A stretch of 64,000 nucleotides of DNA from Halictus rubicundus. Its lineage: Eukaryota; Arthropoda; Insecta; Hymenoptera; Halictidae. The notes below the pieces were generated by a model. The model worked only from the letters and a program-made list of their open reading frames with translations, was not told the DNA's origin and ran no database searches. Position 1 is the stretch's first letter. The number at the start of each line of letters is the position of its first letter. This document shows positions 10,316-23,135 of this stretch, one piece after another. The position numbers were made by a program, and so were the translations under genes. Location: NCBI RefSeq assembly GCF_050948215.1, contig NC_135152.1, positions 3,568,310-3,632,309 on the forward strand, read 5' to 3'.

Positions 10316-11463
10316 GAGGTCCTTAGCCGAAAATTAACAATTTAGAACGGGAGATTTACCGTCACCTCCGATGGGCGACGTAGTAACAAGACGCAGGGGA
10401 GGGAATATGCTAGCGACAAATCGAGGAATAATTTATCCTGCTTCGGGACACCATCAGAATCAATTAACGCTCGTTTCCTAATTCCAGCGAGCCAACGGCC
10501 CGATGAACGATCGATCTATAAACTCCCCGTTCAGGGACTCCTCCTTGGGAACACACAGAGAGATACTCGCGAAACTTAACCAGGGATGGGGCAGAGGAAG
10601 GACATCTCGACCGAAGATCGGCTGAATTACAAATTACCTGCTCCGGAGTGGAATCAACAAGAAACTTTCCCCTATCGATCTTCCCTAACGACGTTTTCTT
10701 GCGGCCGGATCGATCGCCCGGAGGATCGGTCAGCTGCGAAACACAGTCGGGATACTTGATTTTGCGAAATTTCTACCCTCTCGGCCATTAATCATCGATC
10801 AAACCCGATACGAGAGATCTACCTTGCATTCTGACGCCGCTGAGGCTTCTCCCAAAACGATTAACTTCGGCCCTTGGCTTTTTAATATTTAACTGTTCGT
10901 CGTGCAACGTCGAAGTGATCATCGTTAGTGATCATCTTCGTGATGGAGAATTTCAAGCTGAATGTTGTTCATTTGGTTTAAATTGACATAGGTACAATTT
11001 ATGTGTCTTTTAAGTCAATGTAGACGTACAAGAATTATCAATTTCCTAGGGACAGTCTCATAGGAAACCATTGAAGACTAGGAAGCCCTTTATTCATTGA
11101 ATAAATTATAGAGTAAGGGGTTTATTAGGAAACTAATTATCCATCTTGGTTAAGTCTTCGTTAAAATCTACTTTGCATTCTGAAAGTAAAATCTAACAGT
11201 CTTTGCATTCTCTTTTGGATTTGGTTTCTCGACAGTCTCGAAGCAGCAAAACAATTTAATTCAATGGTCGATGCTACATATTTAATTAGGGAATTATATA
11301 TCAATCAGTTTTAGTAATGATCTACCTACAATGCTGAAGAGAAAATTTCTGTCTTTTGCATCAAATTCTCCTAGGGGCTCAAACGAACCAAACGATTGCA
11401 AAACAATGCTTGTTACTCCAATCTCCGACAATTTATTTCTGCAACAGCTTCATAATTACAACT
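10314..11463. other. Non-coding stretch
   Basis: No exon, transposon end or tandem array recognised. Base composition shifts from mixed (to about 10900) to AT-rich. Confidence 0.45.
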
Positions 11464-11665
11464 AGACTGCGGATGTTTATGCAATTTGCAATTTTTGTAG
11501 ACGAATTTTAAGAAAGTGGAATCAAATAAAATCTCATTTTCAGTGTTAGTAATCTCTGCAGGTCTGAAATAAATAAAAATCCCATCAAATTCTGTATCCA
11601 ATTTTATACTCTAGTATTTTTTGAAAATTTTCAGAAGTCATAAATGCATAAAGATCCGCAGTCTA
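11464..11665. mobile_element. Small MITE-like element with TAGACTGCGGAT ends
   Basis: Starts TAGACTGCGGATGTTTATGC on the plus strand. Its right end, read on the minus strand, is TAGACTGCGGATCTTTATGC, so the two ends are inverted repeats about 200 bp apart. The outer TA on each side could be the target duplication of a Tc1/mariner-type MITE. The same end motif occurs about seven more times in the window, mostly unpaired. Confidence 0.6.
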
Positions 11666-11740
11666 ATTATAACATTTTGTCAAAAAAAAAAAAAATTATC
11701 ATCACAGAAGAGGTACAATTAGACAGGAAGAATTTTGAAT

Positions 11741-11925
11741 TATTGATCAGCGTTGATCCAGATCTATCTTACATTCTTAATCATTGATCCGGTCTTCCAT
11801 TTGAATTATTGATCAGCGTCGATCAAGCGTCGATCAACGTCTTGCATTGCTAGTCTTTGATCAGTGTCGATCAAGATCTGTCTCTTGTTTTGAACCATTG
11901 ATTTGTGTCGATCAAGATTTGTCTT
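11741..11925. repeat. Degenerate minisatellite with TTGATCAGYGTCGATCAAG motif
   Basis: Four copies of a TTGATCAGYGTCGATCAAGAT-like unit begin at about 11741, 11807, 11858 and 11902. The units have uneven spacing (66, 51 and 44 bp) and share GATCTGTCTT-like tails. Confidence 0.6.
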
Positions 11926-13140
11926 AACATTTTGGAGGGAAACTCGAAGCTTTTCCGCAGCGGGTTTTCCCAGCGTCGCAAAACGATTATGTTACACGTT
12001 CCACCCCCCGATATTCCGGATCTCAGGAACACGCCCATAAATTTTGCGAAGGGTTTGCGGCCAGCTCTCCAGCACCTCGGCTGAATGTTCTGAACCAATG
12101 GGAACTTAGCGGAGCGCGGGAAAAAGCATCGAGGAGAGGCGCTCGGAAACTCGAGCAGCGTACACCGCAGATCCAGTTTTGCACTCGACCAGTTTACATC
12201 AATCTCGAGAGGCGCTCGCATTATAGCGAACTTAAAGTTGTAAAGCAAACTCGCGCGAGTTTATTTTCGTTCCGGATATCCGATAGAGAAAAGGAAACTT
12301 GCCGGGATGATGGAGGCTAGGCTCGAATCGAATTCGAAATGGGAATCACGTTTTAGACGGAAAATACTTTAGGAGAAAGAGTCGCACTTTCGAGAATATT
12401 GAAATAACATCGTACGTGATTTGCTACTTTCCAAAAAAAAAAGATTCCTTTTCTTTTATGAAGAAATCGCTTATAACATGACAGAACCATTAATGGAAGA
12501 TACAGTAATATTTCCGATTCCAATTTCAATGAAATCCGTAAAAATCTGTGTAGGTATAAAATTGAGAATCTACGAGACGTCGAGGACTAATCACTCTCGG
12601 TGGCTGGTACTTAAATAAATTGAAGAAAAATTCTGCATCGAGGACTTTGATGGTTGGTCAAGGGAAACGTGCGACCCAGTTTCGCGCAGAACATCGTGCG
12701 GCGAGACGCGTTAACGACGACACGACTAATCCCGAGTGAAACTAGCTGTAACGCTGTGAAAACAGTCGAGCCCATTTACCGCGGTAAACATCTCATAAGG
12801 AAAATCCTGAAAATCCGCAAACAGACGAGGTGGCGGCAGCCCTGGTGCTTTCCAGAGAAATTCGAAGGGCGAAAAATCGATTGCTGCTCTCGGGCAAACA
12901 ATCGTTGTTCGTGTTAGATTGCGGTTATACTAGATTCTTGATCGCGGTTGACTCTTACAATGCACTTGGCCAAACTTTTTCAGAAAAATCAAGGATTGTC
13001 CCCGTACATTAATTTTTCTTTAAACTCAGTTTTCTGTGAATCCATATTGAAAGGTGGAGAGATTCGACCGCAAATATAATAAATATTATATTATCGGTAA
13101 GTACCGTGAAATATTGGAAGCCTACATTTAAACTAGAGAT
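11926..13140. other. Non-coding stretch
   Basis: No supported gene or mobile element. Open frames here are short and lack conserved features. Confidence 0.45.
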
Positions 13141-13312
13141 TACTGTCATTTCTCTGTATATGTCGCCAAGGCCTGGATGATAAACGTCGCGGAATTATCC
13201 CCACTACTCGAGAGCCCTCGAAGCTTCAGAGGACTCGGACGCCGAGAGGTGTAAACATAACACTGCTTAGGTATGTCTCCTGGACGATACACGACGCTGG
13301 CAAGACACCGTA
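13141..13312. mobile_element. Family A MITE, copy 2 (diverged)
   Basis: Shares TATGTCGCCAAGGCCTGGAT, ATAAACGTCGCGGAATTATC and CTCCTGGACGATACACGACG with the copies at 9924 and 27310. The left end TACTGTCATTTCTC is a diverged TACAGTGTTTTCTC; the right end is poorly preserved. Confidence 0.7.
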
Positions 13313-15550
13313 TATTGTACTACAATTCTCCGTAGGGAATTTTTCATTAAAACGATTTTCATCCCACCATATGCGCCTTTAAAATTTTATAACGAGTCCC
13401 TCACTGATTTTTAATTCTACGTCCACTAATTCGATTATGTAGACATTACAACGATACACAATTATTCATCATCGGAGGTCTATTGAAAGAGGACTTAGAC
13501 TCGGATGAATTAAAATCGCCTGCTAAGATTGGCATCGGTATAACCGCAGATTTGGAAGATAGGGAAAGTGCTCGTAACTGTCGCACGGCGTTCGTTCATG
13601 TTTGTTTAGCATCTTGGATTCTGCAGCTGCCTCATTAAGCCCGAAAATAATACCGTGGTCCAGGAGACAACGAAGACGAAAGGCAGAAGGGTCGCGAACC
13701 TCCGGCAAGACGGGAAGGGGACGGTTTTAGAAAAGGGGGTTGGCTCCAGAAGGGGGCTTTGGGACTGGCCCGAGGGTGCGACGTCAGATTTGTCTCGTTA
13801 GAGTTCGCATTGTGCCTGCCTATGGCCGATTTACGCTCGCCCACCCCACCGGTCTTTTTCCTTCTCCGTATCTAACGAGCTTCCATTAAAGCCGCAACGT
13901 CAACCCTCCGCGCAGCCACGATATCCACGTCACTCTCCAACCCCTTATCCGCCACCCTGTTCTCATCCCCTTCGCGATCTCTCGCGTCTTCGCGCCATTC
14001 GTGATTTTCTGCGTCTTCTTCGGATTCTTCGCAATTTTCCTCGATCGTGCTTCTTCAACCCCTTTAATATCGCAACCCCCTTTTGATAAATTATTTTCGG
14101 TGAACTACCCTTTGGGGTGAACTGTCGTCAAAGTGTTCAAGTATAACTTTCAGGTGTCTCATTCTGGATTTTAAACAATTACATTGAGAATAAACGGGAT
14201 TAATTAATTGACAGCTGAAGTTTTAACGATAGCTGTTCGAGAAAATGGCGGCCTTGCAGTTGATTTTGTTTTCTGGTGAAACGTAATTTTAATTGCAGGA
14301 AAAATGTTTTTAATGATGCCTAGTCAGTTGAAATTCGACCTAGTTTTATTCACCGTCGGGCCGAATGCGACTGTTCAGATTGACATATTTGTCCACCATT
14401 TCGGGACGTCGAGGATGTTTAGAAAGCACTATAATACTTCGCAGTACGTCTTACATTCGCTAATCTCCCGTGTTAAAGAATTTCCGCGAAACCCAAGCAG
14501 TCCAGCTCTGCTTCTCGCGTAAAGAGAATCGTATAAAATTTTTAATTGCGAGCACTCGCGAACGTTTTCTTGAAAAGAACGCGTCCCTGGGTCACGAGTG
14601 GCGCGGACACTGTCTCGGACTCGACAATAATTCCCGGTAAAACATTCTTGCTCTGCAGAAAGTTGGAACTGCGCGTCGAAAAGTGAATAAAATTTTAATT
14701 GCTACCACTTGCCCATGCTTCCCAGAAAAAGACACTTTTCGTACCGGAGACGTCAAGCGAGGACGCTAATTTCGGAGAGGAGGTTGCGACCTCTATCACA
14801 ACTGATAGGGACACGTCCGCCATTGTCCAGCGTCGTCAGCAGGTCCCTATTTTTCTGCGAACGGGAAAACTGATTTGGCCGGGACCGGCCGCAAAAATCT
14901 CGTTATTTTTCTGGTTAATTAGACATGTATTGCGCCGGACCAAAGGCGATTCCGGGCAAAGGAGACTTGATTTTTCCGTCTCGTTAGGCGATTCCCGACA
15001 GCAGCCCTGAAACCGGCCGGCCAAAGGGACCTATCCCGGGGATAAGGGCGAGATCCCCGCCCACATCCCTCGGCTGAATCGGGCACTCTCCTCTCCCTTT
15101 GTGTTTCGATCGGGAGAACAAATCGTGAACTTCGACGGTCGTTAGTTACGTTCGCCGGGCGAAACTTTTGACAATGTATCGCTGCAATCGCTGCCGCCCG
15201 GCGAATTTCAATGGGCCAGAGAGAAGAGTGAGAGGGGGGGGGGGAGAACCCAGCAGTTCAGTTCCAAGAGAGAACCGTTCTTCCAACTTTATACATTTTC
15301 TTCGATTTCGTCCCGCTTCGTTACCCCCGCCTCGTAAAACGTTCCATTTCGTGTAATTTATAATTATCGGCACAATGGGGAATTAACGTCTCTGTTCGAG
15401 GGGCCCCGCGTTTATTACAATTGTTATACTTTGTCAGAAGTCCTTCGGCGTGTGGGAAAATAATTGAGAACGCAGAATTATGCGACTGGAATATGGAAAG
15501 TGGTAGAGGCTACCGTAGATAATTAAAATAAAAAGATACAGAGAGGTATG
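13313..15550. other. Non-coding stretch, partly GC-rich
   Basis: No exon recognised. A pyrimidine-rich, CpG-containing block covers about 13700-14060 and a run of about 11 G lies at 15234-15244. Otherwise nothing distinctive was seen. Confidence 0.45.
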
Positions 15551-15554
15551 CTTA

Positions 15555-16060
15555 ATCGGTTGCAACAAGCTGAATTTTCATTTTTTACAGTTTCACTAAA
15601 ATTCATGAGCATTGCTGAGACGTGAATTAAATCGCACACTCGAGTCCTGTAACGAAAGCTTTTTTAGTTTCCCTGGAATACAATCCCAAAGTTAGCACAA
15701 CATAACTATAGAGTGCTTAGTACTTCTTACTACAATCTTAGAGTACTTGATCGTTTGAAACAGACTTAATTTTGATCGTACCTCGCTGAAAAAATTCGTG
15801 CACATAGCTGAAACATGAAAAAATATGCACGCTGAAGTCTCATACTGAAGGATCGTATAGTTTCACAGTAAAGAATTCCTAAAGTTATCCCAAAATGTTG
15901 CTGGATTATGGAACCTCCTTTTCTCAGCAACCAACCTCGACAACGAAACTCATACGCAACAAGAAATTCGTATACATACTTCAAACATAGGCAAACACAC
16001 ATACCAAAGTCCAAGAGCAATTGCTTTAGGAGTTCGACCATAAAATAAATCACAAAACCG
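15555..16060. repeat. Diverged tandem repeat, period about 172-193 bp
   Basis: Three aligned units: ATTCATGAGCATTGCTGAGA at 15601, ATTCGTGCACATAGCTGAAA at 15794 and ATTCGTATACATACTTCAAA at 15966. Units 1 and 2 also align further on (AGTTTCCCTGGAATACAATC against AGTTTCACAGTAAAGAATTC). Divergence is high. Confidence 0.65.
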
Positions 16061-16715
16061 TCTCAAAATCGACTGGAGTGTCAACGATCTGTAGCGGAGA
16101 ACTCATTCGGTTCGAGACTATTTTTCAATTTCGACGTTGAAATAAACTATGAGACCAACTAGGTCAACTATCCGTCGTACAATTTATCGGAGCCGCGTCG
16201 AGGAACTCTGGGAAATTTGGGTGGGCGAGTCAGAATTCGGTCGAAACGAAATCGGATCGATTGATTCGAGAAAGACGGTCGGCGTTGGTGCGAATCGCGT
16301 GTCGATGGCGTCTCGAAAAGGTGGAGAGGGTAACGGAAAAGGTGGAAAGGGAACGGGAAAGGGGCACGCTATCCGCGGATCGAGCCAGGGCTCCTCGACA
16401 CGGCACTTGGAACTTTTTAATTAATCAATCGGGGGCCCCCTCTACGGACTCTTCTTTGTCGCGCGCGCGTGCCAGCGAAATGGCCGACCGCGGCTCTAAT
16501 CGATCGCGAGAATTTTCCACTTTCGGTGTACACAGCGCGCAATCTCGTTGTTTCTTTCCGTTCGAGCCGTCGGAAAATTTAATTACGCGATATTGGGCCT
16601 CCGCAGGGACACTTTTTTCCCGCCGACGGAAAACGCCGAATGAAATTTCGCCTATCACAACGCGGCCGCAATTTGCCTCGCTCCGATCCGCAAATAAAAA
16701 AGATCAATCTCACGG

Positions 16716-16747
<32 letters not shown>

Positions 16748-17639
16748 ATTTTCCTCTGTTGCCTTTTCTGCAACCTTGTCCACCTTTTCGGCCACTGCCA
16801 CGATTTTTCGCCGAAAGAGTTGATTGCGGTCGCAATTTTGTTTCTCTTGCATTTCTTCCGTGTTTTCAACGAGAAACAGTGAAAAGCAAAGTGTCTCTAA
16901 TTTAGGTCTAATTAGAAATGATGAAGTCAATTAGAAAAACGAATATAATTAATGGACTGCGGAAATTTATGCAAAATAAAAATTGTCTGCTCCTTCTGTG
17001 GGAAACAAAAGCCACATGAAATTTCTTTCTCTAAATTGTATATATTAAAAAATAATATATATATTCTAAAGTCTTTTAATCTTTGTACTGTTTCAAATTA
17101 TAGTTACTCGTTTTTACAGTCTAACAATTAAACTTTTTTTATTGAACAGTGAAACAAATTTTATCGTACGAAGAATTGGAAAGAAACATTTAGCGTCTGA
17201 TATCGCAACATTTCAAAATTGTGTACAGAAAACAAACAATACATGTGAAATTTGTTTTTCTGTTTCAGGAGTCCAAAAAAGTCCTAGTCGCCTCGAGCCA
17301 GTCGAATAAAGTATGCAGGCATGAACTTTCATTCTCGGAGAAATCGAATTGAAAAATTCATCCTGTCTGACCGTTACACGTATCTTCTACTGGTACACCT
17401 GCAATAGTTCCGGATTATATATTTATCTGTTCCACTGTCAGACATAACTGTCATTGCTTCCAAACAGCGGCGCCAGTGGAAAAGGTCGGTCATGGTCAGA
17501 CACGCGAACCGAATGACACTCGATGTGTTGTTTACCATCGTTTTTTTTTTCTATCAAAGCTTCGAGGTAGTACGTGAATTTGCCATTTATTGGTCTAACC
17601 ACAATACAGAATACAATAAACGTGATCTGCATTGACGTT
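16061..17639. other. Non-coding stretch
   Basis: Contains a CT microsatellite near 16714-16747 and one copy of the TAGACTGCGG motif at 16951. The 214-codon open frame 16261-16905 (+) is arginine- and serine-rich by composition and runs through the microsatellite; no family is seen. Confidence 0.45.
16951..16993 (+). repeat. Dispersed TAGACTGCGG motif copy
   Basis: Reads TGGACTGCGGAAATTTATGC followed by AAAATAAAAATTGTCTGC, close to the consensus of the dispersed family. No inverted partner nearby. Confidence 0.65.
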
Positions 17640-18660
17640 CAAGACCGCAGCTAGATATTTGTTGCAACTCCGTGACAAAAATATCGGCGACACACCTGTC
17701 GTTCATAGTGCAATAAAATGGCAGGAAAAAATCGTACGCCAATTTTTTTCACGTCGTTGTAGGAAGAAGACTATGCTATTCGAGTATACGGTGATTTCAG
17801 TCGCGAAAAAATCTTTTTCAAACTCCATAGAGAAGGTTGAATTTGCAAGAAGCAAAATTTTCAAGAACAAGAGGTACCTTCGCTTTACCACCTGTTTGGT
17901 AATATAAAAGCATCTTCTTAACAAGCTACTTAAGGGGATGAATGTGCAGACTTCACCCTTCAAAATAAGCTCGGGTAGATTGCTATGCGATTTTTTTTTT
18001 CGCAGAGTTACAACAACCTGAATATCAACAATTTTTAATCGAGAATTTGGCGGTACTTCAATTTGGATGTTTCGTTTGCAGTGTAATAGGACGACTAAAA
18101 AAAATCGTACGTTCAATTTTTTGGTTTCGTTGCAAAGGAGTGATTTTAATCTTCACATCCATGATACTTTCAGTACCGAAAAAAAATTTTCAAGCTCCGC
18201 AGAAATGTTTGAATCTACGCGAAATAAAATTTCCAACATAAAGAACCATCGCCACCTTTCCTCTGGCTTGTTATTAAAAGTTGTGTTGTTAAGGATCTAC
18301 AAAAGGATCGGTAGGAAAGCAACTTAAGGGTGCGAAAGTAGAGACTTGGTGCTCGAAGATGAGCCAAAGTAGACATCCGATTTATTTCCCCAGAGTAACA
18401 ACAAGCTGAACATAACACAATTTTCCTCCGGATACTTGATTGTCAGTCCACCTAGAATTCTTTCCTCTGGTTTCTTAATGCAAGAGGATATGCAAAAGGA
18501 TCTGAAGGAAAACAATTTAACTGTTTAAAAAGCAGAGACTTCACGCTTCAAGATGAGCTGAAGCAGACTGCCATCCGACTTTTTTTCCCCACAAAGTTTC
18601 AACAAACAAAACGTAACACAATTTTTCCCCTTGATATTTGATCGTCGGTGTACCTACAAT
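17640..18660. repeat. Diverged tandem repeat, period about 190-196 bp
   Basis: GACTTCACCCTTCAAAATAA (about 17950), GACTTGGTGCTCGAAGATGA (about 18344) and GACTTCACGCTTCAAGATGA (about 18538) are followed by matching CAACAA-CTGAATAT-AACACAATTT blocks. A longer period of about 373 bp links 17730 and 18103 (AATCGTACG plus the following 150 bp). The unit sequence is unrelated by eye to the other arrays. Confidence 0.6.
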
Positions 18661-19152
18661 GCTTCCGAAGATAAGAATAAATAATTGCGCAACGGGGAAC
18701 GGTAAATAAAAAATAATGTTGCGGGAAGTCAGATAACGGGTGGAAGAAGAGTTTGAGGGTATCCTCGCGGAAACGTGACGCTGCAGAAAACCACAATACG
18801 TTATAGAACATTTTCACGGAGCCCGAAATAAATAGCGTTAAAGAGCAAACACATTATTTACCGCGGCGCCGGAAGGGGACGATAAATATCCAAGGTTTCT
18901 CTCCTTCGAAAGCCCCCGGGGGGGAATAAATCAGCCGAGAGCCGTAGGTACATTTAACAATCGTCAGCTTGCGCGCCGTTCACTTCTTTCCGGGAAGAAA
19001 TCACTATGGGGGTGGTTTTCCAGGCGCGTGGAAAGGGGCAGAGCGAGCGAGTGAAACAGAGACGGAGAGGCCGAGTGTGAGATAGAACGAACGGGGAGAG
19101 AGAGAGAGAGAGAAAGAGAATCGGAGCACAGAGCGTACTCGAAAAAAGAAAA

Positions 19153-19208
<56 letters not shown>

Positions 19209-19648
19209 AGAAAAGGACACGATAGAATGGCACGCCAATTATCTTTCGCGCGAGTCCCGGCGACGCTTTCTTTGTTTCGTTCGTCCGGAAATGACGCCTC
19301 GATTCTCGGCAGAGCGATAAATTTCCAGCGGAAATAACTTTTGGCAGTGAAAGGGGGCGTGAGCCGCCCCTCGACGAAATAGGGACCTTCGGCTCTACGC
19401 TGTCGTTCGCCGGGGAAACAAGAATGGCCTTCCACCAATATTTTCCCTTCTACAACCGCCAACCAACTTCTAGGACCCGGCTGAGCATTAACCCATTAAG
19501 CCCCCACCAATGAAATATCGCCATTCTCGCATTAACCTCTTGACGGTAGACGTCTCGGGTACCTCATATGTTTCTTACCTCAAGGTACAATGTAACACAC
19601 TTGACTGCCGAACAATTCAAAACATTCTACAAAATCAGAGTTATTTAA
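18661..19648. other. Non-coding stretch with GA microsatellites
   Basis: Includes GA tracts at about 19096-19119 and 19158-19205. The serine/leucine-only open frames on the minus strand here are translations of that repeat. Confidence 0.5.
19158..19205. repeat. (GA)n microsatellite
   Basis: About 24 uninterrupted AG units. Confidence 0.95.
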
Positions 19649-19935
19649 CCCTCCTACGGAGGATACGTCCATGCCGGGGTCATTCGTGACCCGTCGCGGT
19701 GGGGGTAAGCTCGAGCGACCGTCAATACGTACAATTTTATTCCGATATAAGACGACGATTTTAATCTTGAAATGAGAAAATCGCTATCCCCTCTTCTTCT
19801 TCTTCTTCTTCATCCGAAATACGACGAAAGCCGGCCCCGAGCCATCGCCTTATATCGGAAGAAAACTGTAGTGACATATCGGCGTGGGTCAGAAATGACT
19901 CCGACGTAGGCATAGAACTCGCAGTGGTCCGAGGG
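19649..19935. mobile_element. TTAA-type MITE with subterminal GGGTCA/TGACCC palindromes
   Basis: The left flank TTAA (19645-19648) is followed by CCCTCCTACGG. The right end, read on the minus strand, starts CCCTCGGACC next to TTGA, a one-base variant of TTAA. Near each end is an imperfect palindrome: GGGTCATTCGTGACCC at about 19677 and its counterpart GGGTCAGAAATGACTCC at about 19886. No coding content. Confidence 0.55.
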
Positions 19936-21140
19936 TTGATCAACGTAATAAAAAGTGCAGTGTTCACCCCCTCTCCTTAACTTTTTCACCGGGGATGACG
20001 ATTCGTTATACGAGTTTTCCGATACTTTTCATTTTCTTCGAAATTTAATGGAAAACCCTTTCACGTCATCATAGCATCCATATTGGTATGAACTACATTG
20101 CATTTACGTTGGTTACGTCACCTTAATTCGTAGCAGTTCACGACTGAAAAATCACCCAGTTTTTTAACCTTTTGGTTAAAATGGCGTCTCAGAGATACAC
20201 ATAACTAAATTTTACTTTCGAGATAAACTTGCATTGGAAACACAAGCTAGAGAGGACTTGCACGTCAACTCGATCAAAAAAGGATATAGTATATTCTCGA
20301 AAACATTAAAAATTCGGGATTCCTACAACGCAGAATATTCCGAAAAAATTCGTTCAGCGAAAAGGAACGAAATTGTCAATTATTCCAGCATCTTGTTCGG
20401 ACGACATAGTTCCTTCGGTATGGCAAAAAATCCTCGCGGAAACACGGTTCGATTTGCGGAGCAGTTTCCGGCGGGGGGGGGGGTGGCTCGCGAGAATCCG
20501 AGAAACACTTTGCGCGGAATAAAGGCGTGTAAAAATATTTATGGGTCGGCGACGAAAATATTTTATGGCCGGGGCGAATGCTCGCGCGTTTATTAAATAT
20601 TTATGCCGGTCGCGGAAAACATTTTCCTTCGGCCCCGATGTAAATTCGCCCTCGAACCGTCTCCGGTCACGCCCCCCCCCACCTCTCTTTCGAGCATCGT
20701 CGTCGTCGTCGTCGACGGCGAACTTCCTGTTTTCCCCGGAATCACGAAGACGCAACGTTTGGGAATGGGGATCGAGCCGACGCCGGCGGAATTGGATTTT
20801 AATTCGCATTAACTTCCCACCGAGGCGAGGACCGAGGCTCTCTCTCCCCGGGATTGATTTTCTCCTCTTTGATTTCGCTCGAACGAGTGCGACCAATATT
20901 TTCGCTTAGCCCCGGCCACCTTCGACATCAAACTTCTTTATTCCCTCGTCCCTTTCGTTCTTTCTCTCCCCCTCTCCCTCTCTCTCTCTCTCTCTCTCGC
21001 TTCTCTAGTCTTTTTCCTTCTTTTACTTTCTCCCCCTTTCTTCTCTAGCCCAGTTTCCTCTTTTATTTTCTCTAGCCTCGCCCCTTCTTTTGTCAGGTGT
21101 ACAAATTAATTCGTCGTCCTCACAATTAATCAGTTACACC

Positions 21141-21180
21141 TAGACTGTGGATTTCCATGCGAGATAAAAATTGTTTGCAC
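21141..21180 (+). repeat. Dispersed TAGACTGCGG motif copy
   Basis: Reads TAGACTGTGGATTTCCATGC followed by GAGATAAAAATTGTTTGCAC. It matches the consensus with a few changes. Confidence 0.65.
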
Positions 21181-21497
21181 GAGTTGCAAATAAAAGCATT
21201 TTTAGATTCACCAAATGTTTGATCTAGACAGTTTTACTTTATTTGAAATGTACATCTTTCGCATGACAAAAGTGAGTTGATCGAATACAAAGTAATAAGA
21301 ACGTGAGAAGAATTTAAAAATACTGTTGCATCATTTCCAGCCCACTAAAATGATTAAAAAAATGTCTACGTGGTTCCTGCATCGTGCGATTTAGTACATA
21401 CGATTTTTAGTTTGATTTCGAAATGATCAATAAATTCAGTGAAAATGAATCAACTAAAATTGAGGAAAAGGCTAGGAATTAATTTGTGCACCTAACA

Positions 21498-21499
<2 letters not shown>

Positions 21500-21548
<49 letters not shown>
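21500..21548. repeat. (CT)n microsatellite
   Basis: About 24 uninterrupted CT units. Confidence 0.95.
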
Positions 21549-21550
<2 letters not shown>

Positions 21551-22244
21551 GTCCTTTCTTCACCGGGCTTGTTCCTTCTTTTATTCGCTTTCTTTCCTCC
21601 CCGGGTTTGTTCCTTCTTTTACCTTCTCCCTTTCTCTTTGAAAGGTGCTTTTTCCTCTCGGAACCGCGAGGAAGGAGGGTACCGCCCGGTAATTCCTCTC
21701 CGGGGCCGATAAAAGAGAAGAGCTTTGTCATCCGCTCTTATTTTCCGAGTTAATGGATTGTTGCGCGCCGCACGATAATGGAGAATATTCCCGCGGCGAA
21801 CGGACGCCTGTTAATATTCTAATTTTCGAACAGAGCCCCAGTTCCACCTCTTCTCTCCCCCACGGTCCGTTTTCGTGCGCGCGTGCTAATTTCATCGGGC
21901 GATCCTGTGTTTTACGCGGCCGAAATGAAAGGCAACGACGCGACCAGACGAGCACCGAGAATTTCACGACGAACGTCGTCGTATCGTGTTGTACACCTGG
22001 ACTCTGCGTCGATGATCGCCCGCCAGGTACGCCTCGAACCGTCGGAATTCGTGTTTTATACTCGCCTATTTTCTTTCATGCATCTGTCGCTTTTTAGTGC
22101 GTTGTGAAATCGATTCGGTACGCTGTTCAAACAGATATTTTCTGCCGTTTATTATCGAGGGAAGCGGAAATCTAACCTTCTTGATTTCAATTTAAGCAAT
22201 TGAACTATATTATTCGATTCGAATAATACTTGTTCTGTTTTGAA

Positions 22245-23135
22245 GAGGAACGTTTGTGATGGCCACAAGATTTTTGTCCACGTGGAGTCGCTCTTGAGGC
22301 CTCAAGATAACCTCTGCTTTCACAAATGGAATTGCAGTTGTTTATCTACCTAGAATTGTAGTCCGTTCCGTGAGGAGTTGATTGACCGAAATATGTATAT
22401 TATTTGTTTCAAATAAACGTTCTGGTTCAAAGAGGAACGTTTTGCGTTGGTCACCAGATTTTTGTCCACGTGTAGTCGCTCTTGAGGCCTCAAGGTGACC
22501 TTTGCTTTCTTAAATGGAATTTTAGTCGTTTATCTACCTAGGATTGTAGTCCATTCCGTGAAGAGTTCATTGACCTAAACATGTATATTATTTATTTCAA
22601 ATAAACGTTCTGGTTCAAAGAGGAACGTTTTGCGTTGGTCACCAGATTTTTGTCCACGTGTAGTCGCTCTTGAGGCCTCAAGGTGACCTTTGCTTTCTTA
22701 AATGGAATTATAATTATTTATCTACCTAGGATTGTAGTCCATTCCGTGAAGAGTTGATTGACCGAAATATGTATATTATTTGTTTCAAATAAACGTTCTG
22801 GTTCAAAGAGGAACGTTTTGCGATGGCCACCAGACTTTTGTCCACGTGTAGTCGCTCTTGAGGCCTCAAGGTGACCTTTGCTTTCTTAAATGGAATTATA
22901 ATTATTTATCTACCTAGGATTGTAGTCCATTCCGTGAAGAGTTCATTGACCTAAACATGTATATTATTTGTTTCAAATAAACGTCCTGGTTCAAAGAGGA
23001 ACGTTTTGTGATGGCCCCCAGATTTTTGTCCACGTGTAGTCGCTCTTGAGGCCTCAAGGTGACCTTTGCTTTCTTAAATGGAATTATAGTTATTTATTTA
23101 GTTAGTGACGAGTTCATTGGTCTGAATATATTGGG
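22245..23135. repeat. 188-bp tandem repeat, about five copies
   Basis: GAGGAACGTTT starts at 22245, 22432, 22620, 22808 and 22996, giving periods of 187, 188, 188 and 188 bp. Copies 2-4 are very similar; the first is more diverged and the last is cut short and degenerate after 23100. Each unit contains the E-box CCACGTG, the palindrome TTGAGGCCTCAA and (except copy 1) CAAGGTGACCTTTGC. No open frame spans the unit. It is the best preserved of several arrays with near-nucleosomal period. Confidence 0.92.

Larger units (their letters stand above)
19936..22244. other. Non-coding stretch, GC-rich in part
   Basis: Has a G-run near 20473, a (CGTCGT)-rich patch near 20700, CT tracts at about 20978 and 21500-21548, and a TAGACTGCGG-family copy at 21141. 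No exon recognised; the overlapping 120-180-codon frames near 20354-20909 are shadows of one GC-rich block. Confidence 0.45.

Noticed and set aside
18954..19462. Minus-strand frames rich in Ser-Leu
   Set aside because: Translations of the GA/CT microsatellite.
20354..20909. Overlapping 120-180-codon frames on both strands
   Set aside because: CpG-rich block with few stop codons in all frames; Asp-runs and Ser-runs come from a CGTCGT repeat.
22245..23135. Tandem gene or exon duplication
   Set aside because: No open frame spans the 188-bp unit and the period is not a multiple of three.
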